In this document: piece by piece, positions 32,280 through 41,381 of the stretch
Numbering within the stretch: position 1 is the first letter of the stretch
How the letters are laid out: the number at the start of each line of letters is the position of its first letter
Source of the DNA: Rhizobium cauense
GTDB lineage: Bacteria > Pseudomonadota > Alphaproteobacteria > Rhizobiales > Rhizobiaceae
Assembly: GCF_019511525.1 (NCBI RefSeq)
Contig: NZ_JAEUAT010000010.1
Location: forward strand, 1 to 64,000
Length of the DNA: 64,000 bases
Direction: 5' to 3'
Made by a program: the position numbers and the translations under genes
Notes under the pieces: model-generated
What the model saw: the letters and a program-made list of their open reading frames with translations, nothing else
Told to the model about the DNA's origin: nothing
Databases searched by the model: none

Positions 32280-34367
32280 TTGAAAAAGAAGACGAATTTG
32301 ATGACGCGCATCCTTGTTGCCGCGTCTGCCGTTGTTCTCGTGGCCTTTGCCGCCTTTTCCTACTACATCAACTCAGTCGAGCGGAGCACCGCGACGGCCG
32401 CGATCGAAGCCAACATCAGCTCGTCCGGCGAGCAGGCCGCAAACAGCCTTGCCAACTGGATGAACGGCCGTGTGACGCTGACCGCCATGGTCGCCAACGC
32501 CATCGGACGCGCCGCGGACCAGAAGGGCGTCGAAGCCGTGCTGCAGAACGATGTCCTGACCAGCCAGTTCGTCAGCACATATTTCGGCGACGAGCAGGGC
32601 GTCTTCACCATGTGGCCGAAGCTGCCGATGCCGGATGGCTATGATCCGCGCAAGCGTCCGTGGTACCAGGATGCCGTCAAGGCCAACGCGAGCGTCATGA
32701 CCGAGCCCTATGTCGATGCGTCGAGTGGCGATCTCATCATCAGCTCCGCTGTCCCTGTAAGTCACGACGGCAAATTGGCCGGCGTCGTCGGCAGCGACTT
32801 CTCGCTGAAGACCATGGTCGACATGATCAAGGAAATCGATCTCGGTGGCAAAGGCACGGCCTTCCTCGTCAACAAGAGCGGTCAGATCCTGATCCACCCC
32901 GATGCAAAGCTGGTAACAAAGACGCTTGCCGACGCTTTCCCGGCTGAGACACCGGCGATCAAGGCCGGGCTCGCTCCGGCTGAGTTTGCCGGCAAGGATG
33001 TCCTCGTCAGCTTCATGCCGGTTGCAGGGTTGCCGTCGGTCGAATGGTACCTCGGCTTCGTCGTGGACAGTGACGCAGCCTTCGCTTCGCTGAACGAGTT
33101 CCGCATTGCCGCGACCATTGCCACGATCCTTGCGGTCGGTCTGATGATCGCCGCCATGGCTTGGCTGCTGCATGGCCTCGTGATCCGTCCGGTCACCGAC
33201 ATGACCGCAGCGATGCAGAAGCTTGCTGCCGGCGATCTGTCGGTCGCCATTCCAGGTGAGCAGCGCCGCGACCAGATCGGCTCGATGGCCGAAGCCGTTG
33301 CCGTCTTCAAGAAGAACGCAATCGACCGCCAGCGCCTCGAGGGTGAAGCCGAAACCGGCCGTGCCCTTACCGAGCACGAGCGCCAGGAACGTGAGCAGCA
33401 GAAGAACCGCGAAGCGGCGGAAATTCGAGATGCCGTCGACGCGCTTGCAGGCGCGCTCGGTGCTCTGTCGGACGGCAACCTCGCGCATCGCATTGACGCA
33501 CCGTTTGCCCCGCATCTCGACCGCCTTCGCAACGACTACAACACCGCTGTCACCAAGCTCCACGGCGCGCTGCATGCCGTCGGCAACAATGCTCATGCGA
33601 TCGATGCCGGCGCGAGTGAAATCCGCACCGCTGCGGACGGGCTTGCTCGCCGCACGGAGCAGCAGGCGGCCTCGGTCGAGGAGACTGCGGCGGCGCTCGA
33701 GGAGATCACCACGACCGTCAAGGACACCGCTCGCCGCGCCGAGGAAGCCGGCAGCCTCGTCGCCCGCACCCGCAGCGGTGCAGAAGAGTCCGGCAATATC
33801 GTCCGCAAGGCTGTCTCGGCGATGAACGAGATCGAGGAATCCTCGCAGAAGATCGCGAACATCATCGGTGTGATCGACGACATCGCTTTCCAGACCAACC
33901 TGCTGGCGCTGAACGCCGGCGTGGAAGCGGCCCGTGCCGGTGAAGCCGGCAAGGGCTTTGCCGTCGTCGCTCAGGAAGTGCGCGAGCTGGCCCAGCGTTC
34001 CGCCCAGGCGGCGAAGGAAATCGAAAGCCTGATCACCGCGTCGAATAGTCAGGTTCGTTCCGGCGTGACCCTCGTCGGCGATACCGGCAAGGCATTGGAG
34101 GCGATTGTCGGCCAGGTTCAGGAGATCAGCCGCCATGTCGGCGCTATCGTCACGGCAACCCGCGAGCAGTCGACCGGGCTTGCGGAGATCAATACCGCCG
34201 TCAACACGATGGATCAGGGCACGCAGCAGAACGCCGCCATGGTCGAGGAGCAGACGGCCGCTAGCCACGGACTGGCGCAGGAGGCGGCCAAGTTGATGCA
34301 GTTGCTCAGCCAGTTCAACCTGCAGGCCGCAGCTCAGGCTTCAGCGTATAACCGCCGCGCCGCCTGA
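32280..34367 (+). CDS. methyl-accepting chemotaxis protein with dCache sensor
   Basis: The likely start is the TTG at 32280, giving 695 residues. AAAGGGA lies about 6 bases upstream and the sequence then opens KKKTNLMTRILVAASAV. Another TTG at 32196 would add an unconvincing Arg-rich leader. TM1 is at about 9-28. A double-Cache periplasmic domain follows (FTMWPKLPMPDGYDPRKRPW, YVDASSGDLIISSAVPV, LVNKSGQILIHPDAKLV). TM2 is at about 277-300, then HAMP and the signalling domain. The last 270 residues are nearly identical to those of the next chemoreceptor. It ends NRRAA, with no pentapeptide. Confidence 0.93.
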   Translation: MKKKTNLMTRILVAASAVVLVAFAAFSYYINSVERSTATAAIEANISSSGEQAANSLANWMNGRVTLTAMVANAIGRAADQKGVEAVLQNDVLTSQFVSTYFGDEQGVFTMWPKLPMPDGYDPRKRPWYQDAVKANASVMTEPYVDASSGDLIISSAVPVSHDGKLAGVVGSDFSLKTMVDMIKEIDLGGKGTAFLVNKSGQILIHPDAKLVTKTLADAFPAETPAIKAGLAPAEFAGKDVLVSFMPVAGLPSVEWYLGFVVDSDAAFASLNEFRIAATIATILAVGLMIAAMAWLLHGLVIRPVTDMTAAMQKLAAGDLSVAIPGEQRRDQIGSMAEAVAVFKKNAIDRQRLEGEAETGRALTEHERQEREQQKNREAAEIRDAVDALAGALGALSDGNLAHRIDAPFAPHLDRLRNDYNTAVTKLHGALHAVGNNAHAIDAGASEIRTAADGLARRTEQQAASVEETAAALEEITTTVKDTARRAEEAGSLVARTRSGAEESGNIVRKAVSAMNEIEESSQKIANIIGVIDDIAFQTNLLALNAGVEAARAGEAGKGFAVVAQEVRELAQRSAQAAKEIESLITASNSQVRSGVTLVGDTGKALEAIVGQVQEISRHVGAIVTATREQSTGLAEINTAVNTMDQGTQQNAAMVEEQTAASHGLAQEAAKLMQLLSQFNLQAAAQASAYNRRAA

Positions 34368-34390
34368 TCCGTAATTCGCGACGAGATTGA

Positions 34391-34420
34391 GAACGCCCGC
34401 GCTTGTCGCGGGCGTTTTTC
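34391..34420 (+). terminator. rho-independent terminator after dCache chemoreceptor
   Basis: AACGCCCGCG (34392-34401) and CGCGGGCGTT (from 34407) form a 10-bp stem with loop CTTGT, followed by TTTTTC. The same hairpin recurs after the next chemoreceptor at 36453-36479. Confidence 0.88.
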
Positions 34421-34454
34421 GTTGGACGCCGACGAGTGCTTAAAAATATTACTT

Positions 34455-34469
34455 TTAATCAAATCTTAC
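34455..34469. promoter_or_regulatory. near-perfect CtrA-type box upstream of 4HB chemoreceptor
   Basis: TTAATCAAATCTTAC matches seven of the eight specified bases of TTAA-N7-TTAA, in an AT-rich region about 145 bases before the start codon at 34614. Confidence 0.45.
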
Positions 34470-34613
34470 GGATCTTCGGCTTTAGTGAGATCCAATGCAT
34501 GACGCAGGACGGATATCGTCCGTACCGTTTCCCGACATCACCAAGGCAAGTGGCCGCGCAGGCGATCGATTCCGATCGATCGCGCCTTGTCACTTTGGCC
34601 GTATGAGACCGCC

Positions 34614-36428
34614 ATGTCCAAACTGAAGATAAAAACGCTCCTTCCGCTTCTCTTCCTGTCTCTCGTTATCATTGCCTTGGTTCAGGGGGCGATCGCGGCC
34701 TTCTCGCTCACCAATCTGGAAGCCAACACCCGGCAGATCGGCGCGCAGAACATTCCGAACACCGAGCGGCTTCATGCGATCGTCACGACGCTGAACGACG
34801 TTCGTCGCAGCTACGCCGACTATCTCCTTGCAACTGGCAAGACGGACTTCCGCAACGCCGAGACGACACTGAAGGCCCGCCGGCAGCGTCTCACGACGGC
34901 GATTGCCGCTTTCGACAAGCAGCCGAAGAGCGACTACATGAACCAGAATTTCGGCCGGCTGCAGAAGGCGCTCGCCAACGATGCGGCGCTTGCCGACAAG
35001 ATCATCGCTCTGGCGCTCGATAACAAGCGCAGCCTGGCGAACAGCATCTATCGCGGCGAACTCTCGATGTCCGCCAACAACATCCAGACCCTCGTCGACG
35101 GAATGCTCGCAAAGGATCGGCAGTCGACTGACGCGGCGCTCGCTGCCGCAGCCAACAACTACGGAACCGGCGTCCTGTCGATTGTCGGTGGTCTCGTCGT
35201 TGCGGTTGTTGTCGCCATTGGCGCCGCCTTCCTTGCCTGGAAGCGTATATCGCAGCCGATCTCGACGATTGCCGCTCGTATGGCCCGTCTCGCCGATGGC
35301 GAACTCGACGCTGCCGTCCCCTACGCCGGTCGCAAGGATGAGATCGGCGACATGGCGGCTGCCGTTGGGGTCTTCCGCGATAATTCCTTCGCCCGCCTCG
35401 ATCTCGAGCGCAATGCCGAGCATAGCCGCGAACAGGCGCAGCAGGAGCGCTCGCGCAACGAAGCATCGAAGGCCCGCGAAACCGCTGAAATCCAACATGC
35501 CGTGGCAGCGCTCGCGGAAGCGCTTGGCGCCCTCTCTGAAGGCGATCTGACGCGTACGATCGAGACACCGTTTGCCGATCACCTCGACCGGCTGCGCAAC
35601 GATTTCAACGCATCCGTCGCCAAGCTACGGGCCGTCCTGCAGGAAGTCGGCGACAACGCCCATGCGATCGACGCGGGCGCCGGAGAAATCCGCACCGCAG
35701 CCGATGGACTCGCCCGGCGTACCGAGCAGCAGGCAGCCTCCATCGAGGAAACTGCGGCGGCGCTGGAAGAGATCACCACGACCGTCAAGGACACGGCTCG
35801 CCGCGCCGAGGAAGCCGGTACGCTGGTCACCCGGACACGCAACGGCGCCGAAGAATCCGGTAACATCGTCCGCAAGGCTGTCTCGGCGATGACGGAGATC
35901 GAGCAGTCGTCCGAAAAGATCTCCAATATCATCAGCGTCATCGACGACATCGCTTTTCAGACCAACCTGCTGGCGCTGAACGCTGGCGTGGAAGCGGCCC
36001 GTGCCGGCGAAGCCGGCAAGGGCTTTGCCGTCGTCGCTCAGGAAGTGCGCGAACTGGCCCAGCGTTCCGCCCAGGCGGCAAAGGAAATCGAAAGCCTGAT
36101 CACCGCGTCGAACAGTCAGGTTCGTTCCGGCGTGACCCTCGTCGGCGATACCGGCAAGGCGCTGGAGGCGATCGTTGGCCAGGTTCAGGAGATCAGCCGC
36201 CACGTCGGTGCTATCGTCACGGCAACCCGCGAGCAATCGACCGGGCTTGCGGAGATCAATACCGCCGTCAACACGATGGATCAGGGCACGCAGCAGAACG
36301 CAGCCATGGTCGAGGAACAGACGGCCGCTAGCCACGGACTGGCGCAGGAAGCGGCCAAACTGATGCAGTTGCTCAGCCAGTTCAACCTGCAGGCCACATC
36401 CCCGGCATACGGCCGCTACGCTGCCTGA
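34614..36428 (+). CDS. methyl-accepting chemotaxis protein with four-helix-bundle sensor
   Basis: The ATG at 34614 gives 604 residues; a frame extension of nine residues upstream is not supported. TM1 is at about 7-29. The periplasmic part (about 35-190) is all-helical (IPNTERLHAIVTTLNDVRRS, ANNIQTLVDGMLAKDRQSTD) and resembles a 4HB-type ligand-binding bundle. TM2 is at about 193-216, followed by HAMP and the signalling domain with DIAFQTNLLALNAGVEAARAG. The C-terminal 270 residues match the preceding receptor almost exactly, even at third codon positions. It ends GRYAA, with no CheR tether. Confidence 0.93.
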   Translation: MSKLKIKTLLPLLFLSLVIIALVQGAIAAFSLTNLEANTRQIGAQNIPNTERLHAIVTTLNDVRRSYADYLLATGKTDFRNAETTLKARRQRLTTAIAAFDKQPKSDYMNQNFGRLQKALANDAALADKIIALALDNKRSLANSIYRGELSMSANNIQTLVDGMLAKDRQSTDAALAAAANNYGTGVLSIVGGLVVAVVVAIGAAFLAWKRISQPISTIAARMARLADGELDAAVPYAGRKDEIGDMAAAVGVFRDNSFARLDLERNAEHSREQAQQERSRNEASKARETAEIQHAVAALAEALGALSEGDLTRTIETPFADHLDRLRNDFNASVAKLRAVLQEVGDNAHAIDAGAGEIRTAADGLARRTEQQAASIEETAAALEEITTTVKDTARRAEEAGTLVTRTRNGAEESGNIVRKAVSAMTEIEQSSEKISNIISVIDDIAFQTNLLALNAGVEAARAGEAGKGFAVVAQEVRELAQRSAQAAKEIESLITASNSQVRSGVTLVGDTGKALEAIVGQVQEISRHVGAIVTATREQSTGLAEINTAVNTMDQGTQQNAAMVEEQTAASHGLAQEAAKLMQLLSQFNLQATSPAYGRYAA

Positions 36429-36452
36429 TTGAACCGGATACTGGACAATCAA

Positions 36453-36479
36453 GAACGCCCGCGCTGGTCGCGGGCGTTC
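36453..36479 (+). terminator. terminator hairpin truncated by a repeat element
   Basis: GAACGCCCGCG (36453-36463) and CGCGGGCGTTC (36469-36479) form an 11-bp stem around CTGGT, the same stem as at 34392. The T tract present in the sister copy is missing; repeat element copy B begins where it should be. Confidence 0.6.
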
Positions 36480-36622
36480 AGACTTGCTGACGACGTGTTC
36501 TTTTTGCGGAACCGTCGGTTTCTCCGTCATGCCGGCCTTGAGCCGGCATCCGGCGGCACCGCGTTAGCGGTGGGCAAGGCCTTTTGCGCGCACTTGGACC
36601 CCGGCTCAATCGGCCGGGGTGA
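36479..36622 (-). repeat. intergenic palindromic repeat element, copy B (inverted)
   Basis: About 144 bp, the inverted counterpart of copy A at 6288-6443. On the minus strand it reads from the CACCCCGG...GAGCCGGGGTCCA palindrome through CACCGC...ACGCGGTGC and GATGCCGGCTCAAGGCCGGC plus ATGACGGA to AAAGAACACG...GTCAGCA...GTCTGA. Its GTCTGA end touches the terminator stem of the 4HB chemoreceptor. Confidence 0.8.
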
Positions 36623-36631
36623 ACGGGCCCT

Positions 36632-37045
36632 TCATTGCTGAGATCGCGAATTCTCGGAATGGCCCTGAGGTCCTGGATTTTGAGGCTCCCCGATCTCGAT
36701 TGCGTGCCTGTCGGGGTCATAAAAGCGGAACACCCTCTGCCCCCACTCCTGTCGTTCGACGGGATGGATCAGCTCCACCTGCGGTGCGATGCGTTCGAAG
36801 GCGGCATCGACGTCCTCATGTTCGAAATACAGAAGCAGATTTCCTCGCCCGTAGGGTCCTTCACTGACAAGCGGTCGCCGCCAGATCGTTTGCTCCAGCG
36901 ACTTTCCATCGTGGATCGCAAAACCAGTCTCGAAAAGCACGAAGGTTCCGAAGTCCTCCAAGATCTTCAGGCCAATCGTCGTGCGATAAAATTCCTTGGA
37001 GCGATTGATGTCGCGGACGAAAGGAATGGGATTGATAAAACGCAT
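36632..37045 (-). CDS. VOC superfamily (glyoxalase/bleomycin-resistance fold) protein
   Basis: A 137-residue single-chain VOC protein. The opening FINPIPFVRDINRSKEFYRT and the later FRFYDPDRHAIEIGEP show the usual beta-alpha-beta-beta-beta modules, and the Glu of IEIGEP is a typical metal ligand. No specific enzyme is assigned; dioxygenases, glyoxalases and antibiotic-binding proteins share the fold. It lies 29 bp downstream of the RNA methyltransferase on the same strand and may be co-transcribed with it and tlyA. Confidence 0.85.
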   Translation of the reverse strand: MRFINPIPFVRDINRSKEFYRTTIGLKILEDFGTFVLFETGFAIHDGKSLEQTIWRRPLVSEGPYGRGNLLLYFEHEDVDAAFERIAPQVELIHPVERQEWGQRVFRFYDPDRHAIEIGEPQNPGPQGHSENSRSQQ

Positions 37046-37074
37046 CGAATTCCTTTCGGGCCGGGACGAACCTC

Positions 37075-38325
37075 TTACTTCTCCAGGGTCGCCACGACCT
37101 CAATGTGCGGTGTCCACAGGAACTGGTCGATCGGGGTCACACCGGTAATACGATAGCCGCCCTCGACGAGCAGAGCGAGATCGCGGGCGAGCGTCAGCGG
37201 ATTGCAGCTGACTGCCACGATCTTCTTGACGTTCGAGCGGGCCAATTCCTTGCACTGGAATTCCGCTCCTGCACGCGGCGGATCGAAGACGACGGCATCA
37301 TAGTGTTTCAGTTCGGCCGTCATCAGCGGCCGACGGAAGAGGTCGCGTTTCTCGACACTGAGCGGCTTCAGCCCTTGCGATTGGCGTGCGGCATGGTCAA
37401 GCGCTGCAAGCGGCTTGTCTTCGCCTTCGACGGCATGCACTCGTCCGACACGGGCGAGGCGCAGCGAGAAGGTTCCGGCGCCCGCAAAAAGGTCGGCAAT
37501 CCGCTTCGCCTTGCCGACATGGGAAACGACGAGCTCGGCCATGGCTTCTTCGGCGGGCTTCGTTGCCTGCGTAAAGCTGCCTGGAGGCGGAGAGACATTG
37601 ACGCCGCCAAAGTCCACAAACGGCTTGGCGGGCTCGACAAGGATCTCGCCATTCGCCGATACCCGCGCTATGCCGCGCAGGCTGAGCACGGTTTCGATGG
37701 CTTTGCGACGCTGTTGATCCGACAGCTTCTTGATGCCGTCGACAGCGAGGTCGAGCCCCGACAGGGTTTCCAGAACCGAAATCCGAAAGGCCTCGGCACC
37801 GGTGGCAAGCGCCGCACCCACCGCCCGGATCGCCGGCAGCCTGTCGATAATGGCCGCCGACGAGATGGGACATTCCTCGATCGCAACGATGTGGTGGCTT
37901 TCCGCCTGGTTGAAGCCGATCAGCATCTGCTTCTCGGTGCGCCGCGCCGCAAACACCACGCGCCGGCGCTCGCCGGGGTGGGCGACAACGATCTCGCCGA
38001 CCTCAGGCGTCAGTCCCTTGGATTTGAGCGCGTCGACCACAAGCTGGCGCTTGAAGGCGTTGTAGGACGGATCGTTCATATGCTGCAGCGTGCAGCCGCC
38101 GCAGGTGCCGTTGACGCCATCAGGGCCGAAGTGCCGACAGGCAGGCTGCTGCCGGTCGGCAGAGACGGTTGATATCGATATGATCGTGCCTTGGTTCTTG
38201 ACGCGCGCGATGGCGACGGTTTCCCCCGGTAGGGCGAAGGGGACGTAGATTGGTCCGTCCGCCCCATTCGCGATGCCATCGCCCTGTGCGCCGAGTTTCT
38301 GGATGGTGACTGATTCAGCGCTCAC
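37075..38325 (-). CDS. class I SAM-dependent RNA (uracil-5-)methyltransferase, RlmD/RumA family
   Basis: A 416-residue enzyme that forms 5-methyluridine in RNA (23S rRNA or tRNA). The N-terminal TRAM domain spans about 3-55 (IQKLGAQGDGIANGADGPIY). The [4Fe-4S] cysteine set is seen in CRHFGPDGVNGTCGGCTLQH and EECPIS. The SAM-binding motif is RIADLFAGAGTFSLRLAR, and VVFDPPRAG and the nucleophile-bearing VSCNPLTLARD follow. All catalytic elements are intact. The GTG start overlaps the tlyA stop (GTGA), so the two are translationally coupled. Confidence 0.93.
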   Translation of the reverse strand: MSAESVTIQKLGAQGDGIANGADGPIYVPFALPGETVAIARVKNQGTIISISTVSADRQQPACRHFGPDGVNGTCGGCTLQHMNDPSYNAFKRQLVVDALKSKGLTPEVGEIVVAHPGERRRVVFAARRTEKQMLIGFNQAESHHIVAIEECPISSAAIIDRLPAIRAVGAALATGAEAFRISVLETLSGLDLAVDGIKKLSDQQRRKAIETVLSLRGIARVSANGEILVEPAKPFVDFGGVNVSPPPGSFTQATKPAEEAMAELVVSHVGKAKRIADLFAGAGTFSLRLARVGRVHAVEGEDKPLAALDHAARQSQGLKPLSVEKRDLFRRPLMTAELKHYDAVVFDPPRAGAEFQCKELARSNVKKIVAVSCNPLTLARDLALLVEGGYRITGVTPIDQFLWTPHIEVVATLEK

Positions 38326-39068
38326 GGTTTTGTTCCTGCTAGTAGAAATTCCTGGTTTCCGTCTCCGCCTGCGATCGGGGAGGGGATGAGTCCAAGGCTT
38401 GTCCAGCCCATGTCCTCAACGAACCAGCGTTCGAGTTCGGCGGCAACGTCAGGTGCAGAAGACGGGTCCTTCAGGAGCCCGCCCTTTCCGATCGCGTCGC
38501 GGCCGGCTTCGAACTGTGGCTTGACGAGGAGGACCGCAACCGCTCCCGTCCCGGCAAGATCAAGCGCTGGGGCGAGCGCCAGCTTCAGCGAGATGAAGGA
38601 GACGTCTGACACAATGAAGGTGATCGGGTGTCCGATATCCTCTGCCGTCAGATTGCGGGCATTCAGGCCCTCGATATTGGTCACGCGAGGATCGCCGGAG
38701 ATACGCGGATGCATCTGCCCATGGCCGACATCGATGGCGGTGACATCAGTTGCGCCGTTCTGCAGCAGGACCTCGGTAAAGCCGCCCGTCGATGCGCCGA
38801 CGTCAAGGCAATGGTGCCCGGACGGATCGAGCTTGAAGTGATCGAGTGCAGCCGCAAGCTTCAGGGCGGCGCGCGAGACATAGTCCTGTGCCGGATCATC
38901 GATCTCGATCACGGCATCGTCGGCGAAAAGCGCACCGGCTTTCGTCACCACCTTGCCGTCGATTTTCACGGTGCCGCGTTGTACCGCATCCCGTGCACGG
39001 GAACGGCTGGCGAAAAGGCCGAGGGTGACCAGCAACTGGTCCAGGCGTTGAGTATCTTGATCGGGCAT
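38322..39068 (-). CDS. tlyA: TlyA family RNA 2'-O-methyltransferase / haemolysin-like protein
   Basis: From the ATG at 39068 the protein has 248 residues. An N-terminal S4 RNA-binding domain (RLDQLLVTLGLFASRSRARD) is followed by an FtsJ-like methyltransferase domain with SAM motif LDVGASTGGFTEVLLQNGA (about 89-107) and DVSFISLKLALAPAL. In other bacteria TlyA methylates the ribose of specific rRNA residues; 'haemolysin' is a historical name. The frame runs upstream to 39137 without family sequence. In related genomes this gene is commonly close to dxs; here a chemoreceptor and a VOC gene intervene. Confidence 0.93.
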   Translation of the reverse strand: MPDQDTQRLDQLLVTLGLFASRSRARDAVQRGTVKIDGKVVTKAGALFADDAVIEIDDPAQDYVSRAALKLAAALDHFKLDPSGHHCLDVGASTGGFTEVLLQNGATDVTAIDVGHGQMHPRISGDPRVTNIEGLNARNLTAEDIGHPITFIVSDVSFISLKLALAPALDLAGTGAVAVLLVKPQFEAGRDAIGKGGLLKDPSSAPDVAAELERWFVEDMGWTSLGLIPSPIAGGDGNQEFLLAGTKP

Positions 39069-39351
39069 GGGCTGTCCATGACCGGCAAAGCCGTTCGTTG
39101 CAAGCCTTTTGTTGAGATCGCGGAAGCCGCGCGGCAAACCGGGCTTTGATCACCCGGCGTGCTGCGACGCACAATTTTTAAATAAATTGAAAGCCTTGCT
39201 GCCTATGGTTTCGTTGATTGCAGCGGTCCGTGGCCGCTTTTGCCATGATGGCCCTCAATCAGATCTGCCGATCATGTTCGCCGAATTACCAAAGTATGCG
39301 TCCGCATGCTCTGGCTTTGCCATGCCTGTGCGCTTCAAGAGAGATTGACTG

Positions 39352-41292
39352 ATGTTGGCCAAGAACATGTCCCTGAACGGTAAGCTCGCCGCGACTTTCG
39401 CTGCGCTGATCCTTATCTTTCTATCCGTTTCCAGCTTTGTTTACTTCAAGGCGAATGTGGTTGCCGAAGCTGCCATTCAGCAGAAGAAGTCGGAACTGCT
39501 CGTCAACCAGATCGACGATGCGCTGCAGGCGATGCTCGAGCAGGCCGTCAACCTGCGCGGCTTCCTGCTGTTTCGCAGCGACAGCACTTATGGCGATATT
39601 TTCGCGAACCGCGAGCGCATGCTGAAGGCGATCGATGCAGCACGGACGACGGCCGCCGGCAACGGTGATTTCGTCGGCCAGATCGACGCCATGCAGAAGG
39701 CCGCAGATCTCTATTTCCATCAGCTTGCCGAGCCGCAGTCGAAGGCTCGCAAGGAAACCGACATGCCGATCGACCAGATCGTCAAGATCGGCGTCAACGA
39801 GACCAAGGGCCAGCTCGATGGCTTCCGTCAGGCTTCCGCCAAGATCAAGGAGGCTGCACGTGATGAGTCGAACGCGCTTGCCGACAGCAAGGCGCAGGCG
39901 AGCCGTGCGCTGAACATCAGCCTCCTCACCGGTGGCATCGCCGCTGCCGCTGCTGCCATCCTGCTTGCCTGGATGCTGTCGCGCAGCATCGTTCGCCCGA
40001 TCGTCGGCATGACGTCTGCCATGGGCCGCCTGGCCGGCGGTCAGCACGATATCGACGTTCCGGCTCTCGATCGCCAGGACGAAGTCGGCCGCATGGCCCA
40101 GTCTGTTCTCGTCTTCAAGGATGCCGCGATCGAGAAGCTGCGTCTGTCGGGCGAAACCGATCGCATGCGTGGCGATGCAGAGCGCCAGCGCCAGATGAGC
40201 GACGAGCAGAAGGCGCGCGAGGAAGCGGAACTGCGCTTCGCCATCGAAGGCCTCGCCAGCGGTCTGTCCGATCTTGCCAACGGCAATGTCGCCGTCCGCA
40301 TCACAACGCCTTTCGCGTCGCAGTTCGATCGCCTGCGCAACGACTTCAACAATGCCGTCGAGAAGCTGCAGGCTGCCCTTCAGTCGGTTGGCCGCAATGC
40401 GTCCGCCATCAATGCCGGCGCCGGTGAAATCCGTTCGGCCGCCGATGATCTCGCGCGCCGCACCGAGCAGCAGGCCGCCGCCGTCGAGGAGACCGCGGCA
40501 GCGCTCGAGGAAGTCACCACCACCGTTCGCGACTCCGCCAAGCGCGCCGAGGATGTCGGCCAGCTGGTCGAGCGCACGCGCCTTGGTGCCGAGAAGTCGG
40601 GCGATGTCGTCCGCAAGGCGGTTGCCGCCATGCAGGAAATCGAAAAGTCGTCCGATGCGATCAGCAACATCATCGGCGTGATCGACGACATCGCGTTCCA
40701 GACCAACCTCCTCGCCTTGAATGCCGGCGTCGAAGCCGCGCGTGCCGGCGAAGCAGGCAAGGGCTTTGCCGTCGTCGCGCAGGAAGTGCGTGAGCTCGCT
40801 CAGCGCTCGGCAAATGCCGCCAAGGAGATCAAGGCGCTGATCAACACCTCGGGCACGCAGGTCGATGCCGGTGTCTCGCTGGTTGACGAAACCGGCAAGG
40901 CGCTCGCGGAGATCGTCGGCGCGGTCCAAGAGATCAACAAGCACGTCAGTGCCATAGTCACCGCAACGCGCGAGCAGTCGGTCGGCCTGCAGGAGATCAA
41001 CACCGCCGTCAACAACATGGACCAGGGAACGCAGCAGAATGCCGCCATGGTCGAGGAGCAGACGGCGGCGAGCCACTCGCTGGCACAGGAAGCAGGCGCT
41101 CTCGACGATCTGCTCGGCCAGTTCAATCTCGGTCATGCCCGCGCCGAAGCGCCAAGGGCGGCAGTCGCCAGCCCCGCGTCCCACCCGGTCGCATCGCCGG
41201 CCCGCGCACTGACCCGCACGGTGGCCAAGGCCTTCGGCGGCGGCAGGGCTGCAACGGCGGCTGCGGTTCAGGAGGACTGGACGGAATTCTGA
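39352..41292 (+). CDS. methyl-accepting chemotaxis protein with CheR-tether-like C-terminus
   Basis: A 646-residue receptor. TM1 is at about 11-31. The helical periplasmic domain (about 35-190) contains AMLEQAVNLRGFLLFRSDST, typical of CHASE3/4HB-like bundles. TM2 is at about 191-213, then HAMP and the signalling domain with DIAFQTNLLALNAGVEAARAG. Unlike the other three receptors here, it has a roughly 60-residue Ala/Pro-rich linker after the signalling coiled coil. It ends in DWTEF, a match to the xWxxF pentapeptide that docks CheR/CheB. Its signalling domain is more diverged from the two tandem receptors. Confidence 0.93.
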   Translation: MLAKNMSLNGKLAATFAALILIFLSVSSFVYFKANVVAEAAIQQKKSELLVNQIDDALQAMLEQAVNLRGFLLFRSDSTYGDIFANRERMLKAIDAARTTAAGNGDFVGQIDAMQKAADLYFHQLAEPQSKARKETDMPIDQIVKIGVNETKGQLDGFRQASAKIKEAARDESNALADSKAQASRALNISLLTGGIAAAAAAILLAWMLSRSIVRPIVGMTSAMGRLAGGQHDIDVPALDRQDEVGRMAQSVLVFKDAAIEKLRLSGETDRMRGDAERQRQMSDEQKAREEAELRFAIEGLASGLSDLANGNVAVRITTPFASQFDRLRNDFNNAVEKLQAALQSVGRNASAINAGAGEIRSAADDLARRTEQQAAAVEETAAALEEVTTTVRDSAKRAEDVGQLVERTRLGAEKSGDVVRKAVAAMQEIEKSSDAISNIIGVIDDIAFQTNLLALNAGVEAARAGEAGKGFAVVAQEVRELAQRSANAAKEIKALINTSGTQVDAGVSLVDETGKALAEIVGAVQEINKHVSAIVTATREQSVGLQEINTAVNNMDQGTQQNAAMVEEQTAASHSLAQEAGALDDLLGQFNLGHARAEAPRAAVASPASHPVASPARALTRTVAKAFGGGRAATAAAVQEDWTEF

Positions 41293-41381
41293 GCTGAAAG
41301 GCAGTGACTGAAGAAAGAGAAGCCACCTTCTCCAATTCGCCACTGACTTGAATGCGGAAATCCGTACCTACGAGAAATGGG

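Noticed and set aside
32373..34268. 631-codon minus-strand frame opposite the dCache chemoreceptor
   Set aside because: Mirrors the receptor coiled coil; equivalent shadows occur opposite every chemoreceptor here.
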